Positions 37,521 through 48,121 of a stretch of DNA of 64,000 nt are shown one piece after another (the stretch's first letter is position 1; each line of letters starts with the position of its first letter). The translations under genes and the position numbers were made by a program. The DNA lies in the NCBI GenBank assembly GCA_947493745.1, contig CANLSM010000002.1:1-64000 (forward strand). The letters run 5' to 3'. The stretch is from an uncultured Paracoccaceae bacterium. GTDB lineage: Bacteria; Pseudomonadota; Alphaproteobacteria; Rhodobacterales; Rhodobacteraceae. The notes beneath the pieces were generated by a model, which did no database searches, was not told where the DNA came from, and saw nothing but the letters and a program-made list of their open reading frames with translations.

Positions 37521-37525
37521 GGCCC

Positions 37526-39175
37526 ATGAGCGACGACCTTCTCGTCAAGATCCGCGGCCTGAAGATCGAAGGCCGGTCGGATGACAAATGGAACGAGATT
37601 GTCCATGGCATCGATCTCGACCTGCACCGGGGCGAGGTGATGGGGCTGATTGGGGAAAGCGGTGCAGGCAAATCGACCATCGGGCTGGCCGCCATGGGTT
37701 TCACCCGCGACGGTTGCCGGATCAGCGAGGGCACGGTCGAGTTTGACGGCATCGACCTGCGCAAGGCATCCGCCTCCACCCGCCGTGATCTGCTTGGCAA
37801 GCGTATCGCCTATGTGGCGCAGTCGGCGGCTGCCAGTTTCAATCCGGCGCATCGGATCATCGACCAGCACACCGAAGCCCCGATGATTCACAAGGTCATG
37901 CCGGTTTCCGAGAGCCAGCAGGACGCGAAGGACCTCTATGAGCGGCTGCGCCTGCCCGACCCGGAGAATATCGGTTTTCGTTATCCGCATCAGGTCTCGG
38001 GCGGGCAGTTGCAGCGCGCCATGACCGCCATGGCGATGTCCTGCCGCCCGGATCTGATCATCTTCGATGAGCCGACCACTGCACTTGATGTGACCACGCA
38101 GATCGAGGTTCTGGCCGCGATCCGGGACATTGTCGAGCAGTTCAACACCGCCGCCATCTACATCACCCATGATCTCGCCGTGGTCGCGCAGATGGCCGAC
38201 ACGATCAAGGTGCTGCTGAAGGGCGACGAGGTTGAGGCCGCCGACACCCGCACCATGCTATCTGATCCCAAGGAGGACTATACCAAGTCGCTCTGGGCCG
38301 TGCGCAGCTTCGCGCCACCGCCAAAGCCTGCGATCATCGCCAGCGAGACACCGGTGATCTCGGTGAAGAACATCTCGGCCTCATACGGCATCGTGCCGGT
38401 GCTTTTCGATGTGAGCTTTGACATCCACAAGGGCAGGACAGTGGCGGTCGTCGGCGAAAGCGGCTCGGGCAAATCGACGGCGGCGCGCTGCATCACGGGC
38501 CTTCTGCCGCCCAGCAAAGGCGAGATCCTGTCCAACGGAATCCCGCTGCCGGGCAATTACCGCAAGCGCAATCGCGACCAGTTGCGACAGGCGCAGATGA
38601 TCTACCAGATGGCCGACACGGCGCTGAACCCCAAGGTGCGCATCTCCGAGATCATCGGGCGTCCCGTGCAGTTCTATACCGGGCTGACAGGGACGGCGCG
38701 GCGCAAACGGGTGGAGGCGCTGCTGGAGCAGATCGAGCTTGATCCGGCGGAATACTACAACCGCCTGCCGCCAGAGCTTTCAGGCGGTCAGAAACAGCGC
38801 ATCGGCATTGCCCGCGCGCTGGCAGCGGAGCCTGCTTTCATCATCTGCGACGAGGTGACATCTGCCCTCGATCAGCTTGTGGCAGAGGGCATCCTGCGCC
38901 TGCTCGACCGGCTGCAGCGCGAGCTTGATCTGGCCTATATGTTCATCACCCATGATCTCGCAACTGTGCGATCCATCGCCGATGAAGTTGTGGTAATGAA
39001 GTCCGGCAAGGTTGTGGAAAGTGGCCCCAAAGACGAGATGTTCCGGCCTCCGCACCATCCCTATACCGATCTGCTGCTCAGTTCGGTGCCCGAGATGGAC
39101 CCGGACTGGCTGACCAACCTGTTGCACGAACGCGGCGTGGAGAATTTGGGCGATGCAGCGGCAGCGTCCATGTGA
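37526..39175 (+). CDS. Fused dual ATPase of the peptide-type ABC transporter (DppD-DppF type)
   Basis: A 549-residue protein carrying two ATP-binding cassettes. The first has Walker A GESGAGKS, signature VSGGQLQRAM and Walker [13 protein letters not shown]; the second has [18 protein letters not shown] and FIICDEVTSALD. In the second Walker B the usual DEP is DEV. The fusion replaces the separate D and F subunits. I took the ATG at 37526; the reading frame is open far upstream but that part lies over the permease gene. Confidence 0.93.
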   Translation: MSDDLLVKIRGLKIEGRSDDKWNEIVHGIDLDLHRGEVMGLIGESGAGKSTIGLAAMGFTRDGCRISEGTVEFDGIDLRKASASTRRDLLGKRIAYVAQSAAASFNPAHRIIDQHTEAPMIHKVMPVSESQQDAKDLYERLRLPDPENIGFRYPHQVSGGQLQRAMTAMAMSCRPDLIIFDEPTTALDVTTQIEVLAAIRDIVEQFNTAAIYITHDLAVVAQMADTIKVLLKGDEVEAADTRTMLSDPKEDYTKSLWAVRSFAPPPKPAIIASETPVISVKNISASYGIVPVLFDVSFDIHKGRTVAVVGESGSGKSTAARCITGLLPPSKGEILSNGIPLPGNYRKRNRDQLRQAQMIYQMADTALNPKVRISEIIGRPVQFYTGLTGTARRKRVEALLEQIELDPAEYYNRLPPELSGGQKQRIGIARALAAEPAFIICDEVTSALDQLVAEGILRLLDRLQRELDLAYMFITHDLATVRSIADEVVVMKSGKVVESGPKDEMFRPPHHPYTDLLLSSVPEMDPDWLTNLLHERGVENLGDAAAASM

Positions 39176-39224
39176 ATGAGCCGGTACGAGAGCCGGCGCT
39201 ATGACAACAACCAGGGAGACTATC

Positions 39225-40769
39225 ATGAATTTCAATCTCGACAGACGCGGCCTTCTGAAGGCTGGCGCGGCGGCCGGTGTTCTGGCCGCAACAGGAATGC
39301 CTGCGGTTGCAGCGCCCAAGAAGGGCGGGACCCTGCGTCTTGGACTTGCGGGCGGCAACACGTCGGATGCGTGGGACGGTCGGACCCATTCGGACACGTT
39401 CATGATCCTGATGGCGCATGGCACTGTCTTTGACTGCCTGACCGAGGTCGGCGCGGACGGGCAGCTCAAGGGCGAGCTGGCCGAGAGCTGGGAAGCAACC
39501 CCGGATGCCAAGACCTGGACCTTCAACCTGCGTCAGGGCGTGACCTTCCACAACGGCAAGCCGTTCGGGGCCGATGATGTGCTTGAAAGCCTCGCGCTGC
39601 ACACTGCCGAGGACAGCAAGTCGGCGGCCAAGCCGATTGTGGCCTCTATCGAGAGCATGAAGAAGATCACCGATCATCAGGTCCAGTTCACGCTGGCCGC
39701 GGGCAATGCGGACTTCCCCTATCTGATGTCGGACTATCACATCCTGATGTATCCGGCGGGCCAGATCGAGGAGGCGATGGCCAAGGGCATCGGCACCGGC
39801 CTTTATCAGGTGCAGGAGTTCGATCCCGGCGTGCGCGCCTACGTGACCCGCTATGCGGACCACTACAAGGATGATGCAGGCTGGTTCGATGCGGTCGAGG
39901 CGATCAGCATCAACGATGCCGCCGCCCGCATGAACGCGCTGATGACCAACCAGGTCGATGCCATCAATCGGGTGGACTTCAAGACTGAGGCGCTGTTGAA
40001 GCGCAACCCGAATGTCGAGATCTTCGAAGTCACGGGCAACCAGCATTATACCTTCCCGATGCACACCAATGCCGAGCCGTTCAATGATGCGAATGTGCGC
40101 AATGCTCTCAAATACGGCATCAACAGGCAGGAACTGGTGGACAAGATCCTCCTGGGTCACGGGGCGGTCGCCAATGACCATCCGATCGGCCCGGCCAACC
40201 AGTATTTCGCGGCAGATCTGGAGCAGACCGCCTACGATCCCGACAAGGCGAAATACTATCTGCAGCAGGCGGGCCTCACGTCGCTTGACGTGGACCTTTC
40301 GGCCTCGGATGCTGCCTTCGCCGGTGCGGTTGATGCGGCCCAACTCTTTCAGGCGTCCGCCGGGGCCGGTGGCATCAACATCAATGTGGTGCGCGAGCCT
40401 GCCGATGGGTACTGGTCGAATGTCTGGCTGAAAAAGCCGTTCTGCGCCTGCTACTGGTCGGGACGCGCCACCGAGGATTGGATGTTCTCGACCGCCTACG
40501 AGGCCGGAGTGCCCTGGAACGATACCTACTGGGAGAACGCACGCTTCAACGAGTTGCTTCTCTCAGCCCGCGCCGAGCTTGATAGTGCCAAGCGTGGTGA
40601 GATGTATCACGAGATGCAGGCGATCACGCGGACTGACGGCGGCACGATCGTGCCGATGTACGCCAACTACGTGGATGCCCATTCCACCAAACTGGCGCGT
40701 CCCGACAAGATCGGCAATCTCTGGCAGATGGACTCCAGCCGCATCACTGAGCGTTGGTGGTTCGCCTGA
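39225..40769 (+). CDS. Tat-exported substrate-binding protein of the peptide-type ABC transporter
   Basis: A 514-residue family 5 extracellular solute-binding protein. The N terminus has a twin-arginine signal (DRRGLLKAG, hydrophobic stretch, cleavage near AVAA). It continues with LAESWEATPDAKTWTFNLR and VTFHNGKPFGADDV, the SBP_bac_5 signature. Tat export suggests folding before secretion. I chose the ATG at 39225 (GGGAGA upstream) because the Arg pair then sits at a normal distance. It is the last gene of the operon and is followed by a strong terminator. Confidence 0.93.
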   Translation: MNFNLDRRGLLKAGAAAGVLAATGMPAVAAPKKGGTLRLGLAGGNTSDAWDGRTHSDTFMILMAHGTVFDCLTEVGADGQLKGELAESWEATPDAKTWTFNLRQGVTFHNGKPFGADDVLESLALHTAEDSKSAAKPIVASIESMKKITDHQVQFTLAAGNADFPYLMSDYHILMYPAGQIEEAMAKGIGTGLYQVQEFDPGVRAYVTRYADHYKDDAGWFDAVEAISINDAAARMNALMTNQVDAINRVDFKTEALLKRNPNVEIFEVTGNQHYTFPMHTNAEPFNDANVRNALKYGINRQELVDKILLGHGAVANDHPIGPANQYFAADLEQTAYDPDKAKYYLQQAGLTSLDVDLSASDAAFAGAVDAAQLFQASAGAGGININVVREPADGYWSNVWLKKPFCACYWSGRATEDWMFSTAYEAGVPWNDTYWENARFNELLLSARAELDSAKRGEMYHEMQAITRTDGGTIVPMYANYVDAHSTKLARPDKIGNLWQMDSSRITERWWFA

Positions 40770-40777
40770 TAGTTGGG

Positions 40778-40805
40778 AAAGAGGGGCCTTCGGGCCCCTT
40801 TTTTT
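40778..40805 (+). terminator. Rho-independent terminator of the peptide-type ABC operon
   Basis: AGGGGCC and GGCCCCT form a 7-base-pair stem closed by a stable TTCG tetraloop and followed by seven T residues, 9 bases after the stop codon of the binding-protein gene. Confidence 0.95.
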
Positions 40806-40990
40806 GCCCCCGGTTTCTGTCAAAACCCTGAATCATCTCTAGATTGAGCACGGTTTGAGGAGCTTAAGAAATGATCAACGCCGATGGTACTTTCAGCGCC
40901 TTTGCATAGCGGCCCAAGGATAGAACATGAAAGTTCGACGTTTGTGCCAGATGTCCGCTTTCGGCGATGACATCTGACAGCTTCCTGTGC

Positions 40991-41890
40991 CTAGTTGACC
41001 GAATACCACGGAATGAAGTGGTCGGTTGACATGCGCGCAGTTGCAGGCGCGTTCCCGAAGGGATCCCAGTCATGTATACTTTCATATAGATAGCGAAACG
41101 CCCGCAGGATAGGTTCACGCAGTGCCAATTCCAATTCTTGGTAGGCTGGCCTGTTGTTCATCCATCTGAAAGCAGCATTGTCAACGCGGTCGTCACTGTA
41201 AATCGCATTGACAAGAACAAGCGCTGTGCATCCCTCAAAACCCACCGAAGATGGGTGGTTGGAGGCCAGTTCTACGACCTCTGCAGGGAACCATGTATCC
41301 TGAAAGCGGCAATGCTTTTTGCTCAGGAGGGCGTCTAGCGCAGCGAGATGTCGGGCAACGTCACACCCATAGTCGTTCTTGGCTATCTCACCCCTTTCGC
41401 CCACTGTCAGTTGTTTGGCAATGGTGAGGAGCGGCTCAACAATGTCGTACTTCTCGGTTGTCAGGCCGTCATTCGGCTCAAGATGGATATCCGGAGAAAC
41501 TAAGGAGTCATTCTTTGCCTCTTTCAGACCATTCATTATTGCTGATCGTATTGCGGCTGGCGCATTGCGATAGCAGTCTGCGAGTTCACTCCAATCCTGA
41601 CCGAAGTCACTGCCCCGTTCGGGATGTTCAAATCGATCCAATATGATCATGCAGGTAGCGAACAGGAATTCACCACTATTCTCGTCTGGCGAACAGGAGG
41701 TGCGCCCAAGCAACCTCAAAAAATCCTCGGATAGATTGAGTTGCCAAGTGGGTGCCTGAGTCGGTGGAGGTGGTTCCAGTGCATCCCGTGCAGTCTTTTC
41801 GTCAGGCGTCAGTTCACGTTGAAAGTCACCAAGAAGGGAACGCGCCGCAGAGCGAAGATCAAAATGAGCCTGATATCGACGAAATGACAT
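40991..41890 (-). CDS. Orphan hypothetical protein of lower GC content
   Basis: A 299-residue soluble protein with no signal peptide, membrane helix or motif I recognise. It begins MSFRRYQAHFDLRSAARSLL, has a Pro-rich patch (EPPPPTQAP) near residue 45 and is otherwise helical. Counting 41461-41580 gives 58 G+C of 120 bases (48%), against 42 of 60 (70%) at 42541-42600 in the neighbouring sulfatase gene, which suggests horizontal transfer. The frame is open to 42028, directly after the sulfatase stop, but that extension does not look like protein, so I took the ATG at 41890. The ribosome site is weak. Confidence 0.6.
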   Translation of the reverse strand: MSFRRYQAHFDLRSAARSLLGDFQRELTPDEKTARDALEPPPPTQAPTWQLNLSEDFLRLLGRTSCSPDENSGEFLFATCMIILDRFEHPERGSDFGQDWSELADCYRNAPAAIRSAIMNGLKEAKNDSLVSPDIHLEPNDGLTTEKYDIVEPLLTIAKQLTVGERGEIAKNDYGCDVARHLAALDALLSKKHCRFQDTWFPAEVVELASNHPSSVGFEGCTALVLVNAIYSDDRVDNAAFRWMNNRPAYQELELALREPILRAFRYLYESIHDWDPFGNAPATARMSTDHFIPWYSVN

Positions 41891-42028
41891 GCGGGAGTCT
41901 TTCTGGGAGTAGCTATCTTGGTCGCGTACCTTGGCAATTCCTCTTGCGCCTGTCCATGCTTGGAAAGGTGGTTCCGATCTATTCTTCGATGAAGTCTTCC
42001 CTTGGCCCAAACCACCAGACACCGCCAA

Positions 42029-43543
42029 TCACTCCCCCCGCGGAAACCGTTTCTCTTCCTCAAGCACGTTTAGGTCCATGTGGTTGCGCATGTAGCGCTC
42101 GGAGGCTTTCTGGAGCGGCTGGAAGTCCCAGGGGTAATAGTTGCCGTTGCGCAGGGCCTCGTAGACGACCCAGCGGCGGGCCTGGCTTTGTCGCACCTCG
42201 GCATCGAAACGGGCGAGATCCCAGCGGGCCTCGGATTTGGCTTTCAGTGCGCCCAGTGTGCCCTCATGGGCCGGGTCTTCGGCGAGATTGGTCTGCTCCT
42301 GCGGGTCCGCGTCCATGTCGAAAAGCTGATCGGGGTCGAGCGCGCAGCGGTTGTATTTCCACTTGCCGTAGCGCAGCGAAACCAGCGGCGCGTAGGAGCC
42401 TTCTGCGGCGTATTCCATCGCGACTGGTGCCTCTCTGGTTTCCCCGTCTGCCAGCGGCAGCAGGCTCTCGCCATCGGTCCAGGGGTCGATCTCTTCCAGC
42501 GAGACGCCTGCCAGATCGGCCAGCGTCGGCGTCACATCAAGCGTCGAGACAGGCGCCGTGATCCGGCCCGGTGTGATGCCAGGACCCGCCATCATCAGCG
42601 GCACCCGGGCGGAGCCGTCAAGAAAGCTCATCTTGAACCACAACCCCTTCTCGCCCAGCATGTCGCCATGGTCTGAGACGAAGACGATGACCGTGTTGTC
42701 CACCTGCCGCGTATCCTCCAGCACCTTCATCAACTGGCCGACCTTTGCATCGAGATAGGAGATATTGGCAAAATATGCGCGGCGTGACCGGCGGATGTCC
42801 TGTGCGCCAATGTCGAAGTTCTCGTAGTCATTCGCCTTGAAGAGGCGTTGCGAATGGGCGTCATGATCGGCGAAATCCATCGCCGGGACTGCCGGGTCGA
42901 GATGCGCGCAATCCGCGTAGAGGTCCCAGAACTCGCGCCGCGCCACGTAAGGATCATGGGGATGGGTGAAGCTGACGGTCAGCGCCCAAGGGCGCTCATC
43001 CAGCCCGCGGGACAGCTGGTAGAGCTTCTGGATGCCGAGGCTCGCCACCTCGTCATCATATTCCATCTGATTGGTGATCTCGGCCACGCCCGCGCCGGTG
43101 ACAGAGCCCAGATTGTGATACCACCAGTCGATCCGCTCACCGGGTTTGCGATAGTCCGGTGTCCAGCCGAAATCGGCGGGGTAGATGTCAGTCGTCAGGC
43201 GCTCCTCAAATCCGTGCAACTGGTCGGGACCGACGAAATGCATCTTGCCCGAGAGACACGTGTAGTAGCCCGCCCGCCGCAGGTGATGGGCATAGGTCGG
43301 GATGTCGGAGGCGAACTCGGCCGCATTGTCATAGACCCGGGTCCGGGACGGCAACTGCCCGGACATGAAACTCGCCCGCCCCGGCGCACAGAGCGGCGAC
43401 GCGGTATATGTGGTTGCAAACCGCGCCGAGCGCCCGGCCAGAGCGCTCAGATGCGGCGTATGCAGCCAGTCTGCCGGGCCATCGGGGAAAAGCGTTCCAT
43501 TCAGCTGGTCCACCATGATGATCAGGATATTGGGGCGGGTCAT
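42029..43543 (-). CDS. betC: Choline-sulfatase BetC
   Basis: A 504-residue type I sulfatase. The site PLCAPGRASFMSG contains CxPxR, whose Cys becomes formylglycine. Metal ligands appear in ILIIMVDQLNG at the N terminus and VFVSDHGDMLGEKGLW. PSRTRVYDNAAEF and the overall length match choline-sulfatases, which release choline and sulfate from choline-O-sulfate in the cytosol. The usual betA, betB and betI partners are not nearby. An anaerobic or FGE-type maturase must act in trans. Confidence 0.88.
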   Translation of the reverse strand: MTRPNILIIMVDQLNGTLFPDGPADWLHTPHLSALAGRSARFATTYTASPLCAPGRASFMSGQLPSRTRVYDNAAEFASDIPTYAHHLRRAGYYTCLSGKMHFVGPDQLHGFEERLTTDIYPADFGWTPDYRKPGERIDWWYHNLGSVTGAGVAEITNQMEYDDEVASLGIQKLYQLSRGLDERPWALTVSFTHPHDPYVARREFWDLYADCAHLDPAVPAMDFADHDAHSQRLFKANDYENFDIGAQDIRRSRRAYFANISYLDAKVGQLMKVLEDTRQVDNTVIVFVSDHGDMLGEKGLWFKMSFLDGSARVPLMMAGPGITPGRITAPVSTLDVTPTLADLAGVSLEEIDPWTDGESLLPLADGETREAPVAMEYAAEGSYAPLVSLRYGKWKYNRCALDPDQLFDMDADPQEQTNLAEDPAHEGTLGALKAKSEARWDLARFDAEVRQSQARRWVVYEALRNGNYYPWDFQPLQKASERYMRNHMDLNVLEEEKRFPRGE

Positions 43544-43650
43544 AGCAAATCCTCCTGCAGTTCGCGCGAGAATAGCCCGCCGTGGGTTCCGGTGTAACGA
43601 AATTTGCGGCGCGGTGGCGATGATTTGCGGCTACCGACGCAAGGCGGACC

Positions 43651-44340
43651 TCAGCCGCGAAGCGGTCGAATCTGGGCGCCATCGGCATCGAAATTCTCCG
43701 GCGCGAGCCAGGTTTCAAACCTTTCCTTCACGCCGGGCCAATCGCCGTTGATGACCGCAAACCAGGCGGTGTCGCGGTTGCGGCCCTTGTAGACAGTCGC
43801 CTGCCGAAAAATGCCCTCGAAGACAAAGCCGAGCCTAAGGGCCGCCTTGCGTGAGGCTGCGTTCAGCGCATCGCATTTCCATTCGTACCGCCGGTATCCG
43901 AGATCGAAGACGTTGCGCATCATCAGGTACATCGCCTCGGTTGCGGCCGGTTGGCGTTGCAGGCGCGGGGTGAAGAGGATGTAGCCTACCTCGATCGAGC
44001 CGTTTTCCGGCGCGATCCGAAGATAGCTCGCCCAGCCCACAGCCTTCGCCGTGTCGGCATCGATGATTGCGAAGAACATCGGGTCGGGGGAGGTAACCGC
44101 ATCTGACAGCCATTGCCCCAGAGCAGCGCGGTCGGCGAAGGGGCCGACGGGCATGTAGGTCCAGATACGGCCCTCCCTGTCCTGCTCGATCGCCTCCCAG
44201 AGCGCATCCCCATGAGCTTCGCTCAGCGGTTCCAGACGGCAGAAGCGACCGGTCATGGCGGTCTTCGATGGTCGGGCAGGGGGCTGCCAGTCGGGCAGGG
44301 CCGCGCCGATCGGTTGGCCAAGACTGTTCTGCCGGCTCAC
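43651..44340 (-). CDS. GNAT-family N-acetyltransferase (RimJ/RimL type)
   Basis: A 229-residue acetyltransferase. Recognisable segments are FCRLEPLSEAHGDALWEAIE, the acetyl-CoA-binding region PRLQRQPAATEAMYLMM, and WKCDALNAASRKAALRLGFVFEG, the signature of RimJ/RimL-like enzymes. The start codon is GTG, overlapping the yejF stop (GTGA), so it is the fifth gene of the yej operon. It may acetylate the N terminus of imported peptides or toxic peptide products; this is inference from coupling only. Confidence 0.85.
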   Translation of the reverse strand: MSRQNSLGQPIGAALPDWQPPARPSKTAMTGRFCRLEPLSEAHGDALWEAIEQDREGRIWTYMPVGPFADRAALGQWLSDAVTSPDPMFFAIIDADTAKAVGWASYLRIAPENGSIEVGYILFTPRLQRQPAATEAMYLMMRNVFDLGYRRYEWKCDALNAASRKAALRLGFVFEGIFRQATVYKGRNRDTAWFAVINGDWPGVKERFETWLAPENFDADGAQIRPLRG

Positions 44341-45932
44341 GATCCGACAGGCCCGAAGGCGGCCTCGAGCAGCCGTCTGGTATAGTCTGTGCGGGGGGCG
44401 TCGAAGATCTGATCCCTTGTGCCCTCTTCGATCACGTCGCCTTCCTTCATGACCATCACCCGGTGGCTGAGCGCGCGCACAACGCGCAGATCGTGGCTGA
44501 TGAAGATATAGGCGAGCCCGTATTTCTTCTGCAGATCGCGCAGGAGATTGACGATCTGGACCTGGACCGTCATGTCGAGGGCCGAGGTCGGTTCATCGAG
44601 GACGACCAGTTTGGGCTTCAGGATCATTGCGCGCGCAATAGCGATACGTTGCCTCTGGCCGCCGGAGAACTCATGCGGGTAGCGGTCCCTGACCGCCGGA
44701 TCGAGGCCGACCTCGGTGAGTATATCGGCCACTTGCGAGGCGGTGTCGGCCCCTTTGGGTCCGTGCACCGTCAAACCCTCCGCAATGATCTGGGCGACGG
44801 TCATGCGCGGGCTGAGCGAGCCGTAAGGGTCCTGAAAGACCATCTGCATGTCGGCGCGCACTGATTGCAGGGCAGTGTTGCGCAGACCGTCGATATTGCG
44901 GCCCAGAAAGACAATCGGCCCTTCAGACGAGATGAGGCGCATCACCGCAAGCGCGAGCGTCGTCTTGCCGGAGCCGCTTTCGCCGACGATCCCGACTGTC
45001 TCTCCTGCATGCACGGTAAGGCTGGCGTCATTGACCGCCTTGATGTGGTCCACAGGGCGCTGGAGAAAGCCTTTGCGGACCGGGAACCAGATGCGCAGCT
45101 TTTCGGTCGAGACGACCGGATCAGAGCCGGGTTTCACTGGGGTCGGCGCGCCCTTCGGCTCTGCCTCAAGCAGTTTGAGGGTGTAGGGATGCGAGGGGTG
45201 ATCGAAAATCTCCGCCGTGGGTCCGGCCTCGACGATCTCGCCATCCTTCATCACGTTCACACGATCCGCGATCTTGCGCACCACGCCGAGATCGTGGGTG
45301 ATGAAGAGTAGCCCCATCCCTTCGGATTTCTGAAGTTCCGCCAGCAGGTCGAGGATCTGTGCCTCTATCGTGACATCAAGCGCTGTTGTCGGCTCGTCCG
45401 CGATCAGCAGATCGGGGCCATTGGCCAGTGCCATGGCGATCATCACCCGCTGCCGCTGCCCGCCGGAGAGCTGGTGCGGATAGGACTTCATTCGGCTCGC
45501 GGCGTTGCGGATGCCGACCCTCTCCAGCAACTCGAGCGCCCGGGCGTCGGCGGTCCGGCGATCCATGCCCTGATGCAATGTCAGGCTTTCGCGGATCTGC
45601 TTGTCAAGCGTATGCAGCGGGTTGAGCGAGGTCATCGGCTCCTGAAAGATGAAACTGATATCGTTGCCGCGTACCTGCCTGAGTGTCTGGTCGGAGGCGC
45701 CGACAAGCTCGTTCCCGCGATAGCGGATCGAGCCCGATATCTCGGCGCTTCCGGGGAGCAGGTTCACCGATGAAAGGGCGGTCACCGACTTGCCCGAGCC
45801 GCTTTCGCCGACCAGTGCGACGGTCTCGCCCGCACGGATATCAAAGGACACGCCCCGAACGGCCCTGGTGCGCACACCGCCCTGGGCAAAGTCGACGGCG
45901 AGGTTGTCGACACTCAGGATCGGCGCGCTCAT
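44337..45932 (-). CDS. yejF: Peptide ABC transporter dual ATPase YejF
   Basis: A 531-residue protein with two ATP-binding cassettes: [18 protein letters not shown] and [12 protein letters not shown] in the first, and [20 protein letters not shown] and [12 protein letters not shown] in the second. It energises the YejABEF peptide importer. The ATG at 45932 overlaps the yejE stop (ATGA). Confidence 0.94.
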   Translation of the reverse strand: MSAPILSVDNLAVDFAQGGVRTRAVRGVSFDIRAGETVALVGESGSGKSVTALSSVNLLPGSAEISGSIRYRGNELVGASDQTLRQVRGNDISFIFQEPMTSLNPLHTLDKQIRESLTLHQGMDRRTADARALELLERVGIRNAASRMKSYPHQLSGGQRQRVMIAMALANGPDLLIADEPTTALDVTIEAQILDLLAELQKSEGMGLLFITHDLGVVRKIADRVNVMKDGEIVEAGPTAEIFDHPSHPYTLKLLEAEPKGAPTPVKPGSDPVVSTEKLRIWFPVRKGFLQRPVDHIKAVNDASLTVHAGETVGIVGESGSGKTTLALAVMRLISSEGPIVFLGRNIDGLRNTALQSVRADMQMVFQDPYGSLSPRMTVAQIIAEGLTVHGPKGADTASQVADILTEVGLDPAVRDRYPHEFSGGQRQRIAIARAMILKPKLVVLDEPTSALDMTVQVQIVNLLRDLQKKYGLAYIFISHDLRVVRALSHRVMVMKEGDVIEEGTRDQIFDAPRTDYTRRLLEAAFGPVGS

Positions 45933-47044
45933 TTGAACGTCTTTCTGGGGTCGAAGGCATCCCTGACACCCTCGAAGATGAAGACGAGAAGCGACAGGAG
46001 TATCGCCAGCGTGAAGAATGCAGTCAGGCCGAGCCATGGCTTGTTGGGATAGTTCTTCCCCTGCAGGGCCAGCTCACCAAGCGAGGGGTAGGAGGGCGGC
46101 AGTCCGAAGCCGAGAAAGTCGAGGGTCGTCAGCCAGCCGATTGCACCGGTGATGATGAAGGGCAGCATTGTCAGGGTCGCCACCATCGCGTTCGGCAGCA
46201 CATGGCGGACGATGATTGTCCGGTCGCGAACGCCCAATGCGCGCGCGGCTCGGATATATTCAAAATTGCGGGCGCGCAGGAACTCTGCGCGGACCACATC
46301 GACAAGCCCCATCCATGAAAACAGGATCACAAGGAAGGTGAGCAAGGTGAAGTTGAGCGAGATCACGGCCGCGATCACGATGATCACGTAGAGGATCGGC
46401 AGGCTCTGCCATATCTCGATGAAACGCTGGAACATCAGATCTGTCAGACCGCCGAAATATCCCTGAACAGCCCCCGCAGCGATCCCGATGACCGACGAGG
46501 CCAGTCCCACGCAAAGAGCAAAGAGGACCGAGATGCGGAACCCGTAAATGGCGCGTGCCAGTACATCGCGCGACTGGTCATCGGTGCCGAGCAGATGGCG
46601 GCTGTCGGGTGGCGAGGGGGCGGCCTGCACCAGCTCTTTCTCCACCGAGCGGTAGGAATGCCGGATCGGCGCCCAGATGATCCAGCCGACCTCGACGGCC
46701 TCGCCCTCAAAGATGCCGTCAGCGGCGTCCTGCAGCGTCTCTTCGGGTGCATCAAAACACGCCTCAATCCCGCCGGTGCGGATCAGGCAGTGGACTGCCG
46801 GGTCTGAGAAATCCGCCAGATACCCCATGTCGCCGCCAAAGGTGCTTTCCTCATAGGGGCCGGAAATGACCGGCGTGTAGAGTGTCCCGCGATAGGACAG
46901 CATGATCGGGCTGTCATTGGCCAGAAACTCGGAGAAGAGCGACAGACCGAAGAGGATCGAAAAGATCAACAGGCTCCAGTAGGCGCGGCGGTTGGAGCGG
47001 AAATTGTACCAGCGGCGCTGATTGAGGGTCCGGATCTCGCTCAT
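45929..47044 (-). CDS. yejE: Peptide ABC transporter permease YejE
   Basis: A 371-residue permease of the DppC type with the long periplasmic insertion typical of YejE (about residues 60-150, ending [20 protein letters not shown]), followed by five helices and the EAA loop [20 protein letters not shown]. It is coupled to yejB upstream and yejF downstream through ATGA overlaps. Confidence 0.94.
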   Translation of the reverse strand: MSEIRTLNQRRWYNFRSNRRAYWSLLIFSILFGLSLFSEFLANDSPIMLSYRGTLYTPVISGPYEESTFGGDMGYLADFSDPAVHCLIRTGGIEACFDAPEETLQDAADGIFEGEAVEVGWIIWAPIRHSYRSVEKELVQAAPSPPDSRHLLGTDDQSRDVLARAIYGFRISVLFALCVGLASSVIGIAAGAVQGYFGGLTDLMFQRFIEIWQSLPILYVIIVIAAVISLNFTLLTFLVILFSWMGLVDVVRAEFLRARNFEYIRAARALGVRDRTIIVRHVLPNAMVATLTMLPFIITGAIGWLTTLDFLGFGLPPSYPSLGELALQGKNYPNKPWLGLTAFFTLAILLSLLVFIFEGVRDAFDPRKTFK

Positions 47045-48105
47045 GTGTTGCGGGTCCCGAAATCGATGCGCGGATCGACCCAGACATAGGTCAGGTCCGA
47101 GATGATCTTGATGAGCAGGCCCAGAAAGCTCAGCAGGTAGAGAATACCGAGAAAGACCGGATAATCCCGTTCCACAATGGCTTCGAACCCGAGCAGTCCC
47201 AGCCCGTCGAGCGAGAAGACGACCTCGATGATCAGGCTCTGCCCGAAGAGAACCGCCGTGAAGACACCGGGGATGCCTGCAATGATGATCAGCATCGCAT
47301 TGCGGAAGACGTGCCCATAAAGCACCCGCCGTTCGGTCAGCCCCTTGGCGCGGGCGGTGTAGACATATTGCTTGGATATCTCATCAAGAAAGCTGTTCTT
47401 GGTCAGAAGCGTCAGTTGGGCGAACCCTCCGATGGACACCGCAAGCACCGGCAGCGCGATGTGCCACAGGTAGTCCATGATCTGCTGGAGGGTCGTCATG
47501 TCGTCGAACCCGCGCGAGGTCAGACCCCTCAGCGGGAAAATCTGCCAGTACGATCCGCCCGCGAAAAGCACGATCAGAAGGATGCCAAAGAGAAAGCTTG
47601 GGATCGCATAGGTGGCGATGATGATGCCGGACGTCCACGTGTCGAAGGCCGAGCCATCCCTGACCGCTTTGCGGATGCCAAGCGGGATCGAGATCAGATA
47701 GGCCAGCAGGGTCGACCAGAGCCCCAGCGTGATGGACACGGGCAGCTTGTCGATGATCAGTTCCACGACCGTGCCGGACTTGAAATAGCTCTCGCCCATA
47801 TCGAATGTGGCGTAGTTCTTGAGCATGATCCAGAAGCGGACATGGACCGGCTTGTCGAGGCCGTACTGCACCTTCAATTCCTCGATGAACTCGGGCGGCA
47901 GGCCCTGCGAGCCCTCATAGGTCGAGGCAGTTTCCGCCCCGCCGCCGCCGATGCGGTCGAGCGCGCTGGCCTCATTCTCCAGCTTCACCAGCGCCTGTTC
48001 CACCGGGCCACCGGGGACGAACTGGATCAGTGCGAAATTGATCAGCAGAATGCCAAGGAGGGTCGGTATGACCAACAACAGCCGGCGAAGAATATAGGCG
48101 CCCAT
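47041..48105 (-). CDS. yejB: Peptide ABC transporter permease YejB
   Basis: A 354-residue DppB-type permease. It has the N-terminal helix [19 protein letters not shown], the Yej-type insertion with a polar stretch before [20 protein letters not shown], and the EAA loop [20 protein letters not shown]. It follows yejA by 16 bases. Confidence 0.94.
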   Translation of the reverse strand: MGAYILRRLLLVIPTLLGILLINFALIQFVPGGPVEQALVKLENEASALDRIGGGGAETASTYEGSQGLPPEFIEELKVQYGLDKPVHVRFWIMLKNYATFDMGESYFKSGTVVELIIDKLPVSITLGLWSTLLAYLISIPLGIRKAVRDGSAFDTWTSGIIIATYAIPSFLFGILLIVLFAGGSYWQIFPLRGLTSRGFDDMTTLQQIMDYLWHIALPVLAVSIGGFAQLTLLTKNSFLDEISKQYVYTARAKGLTERRVLYGHVFRNAMLIIIAGIPGVFTAVLFGQSLIIEVVFSLDGLGLLGFEAIVERDYPVFLGILYLLSFLGLLIKIISDLTYVWVDPRIDFGTRNT

Positions 48106-48121
48106 GCGGCCTCTGCTCTTG

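Noticed and set aside
36929-37525. Upstream extension of the dual-ATPase gene
   Set aside because: The frame is open but overlaps the permease gene. The ATG at 37526 begins a normal ATP-binding cassette 5 bases after the permease stop.
39078-40343. 421-codon leftward open frame over the solute-binding protein gene
   Set aside because: Antisense shadow of a clear SBP_bac_5 protein.
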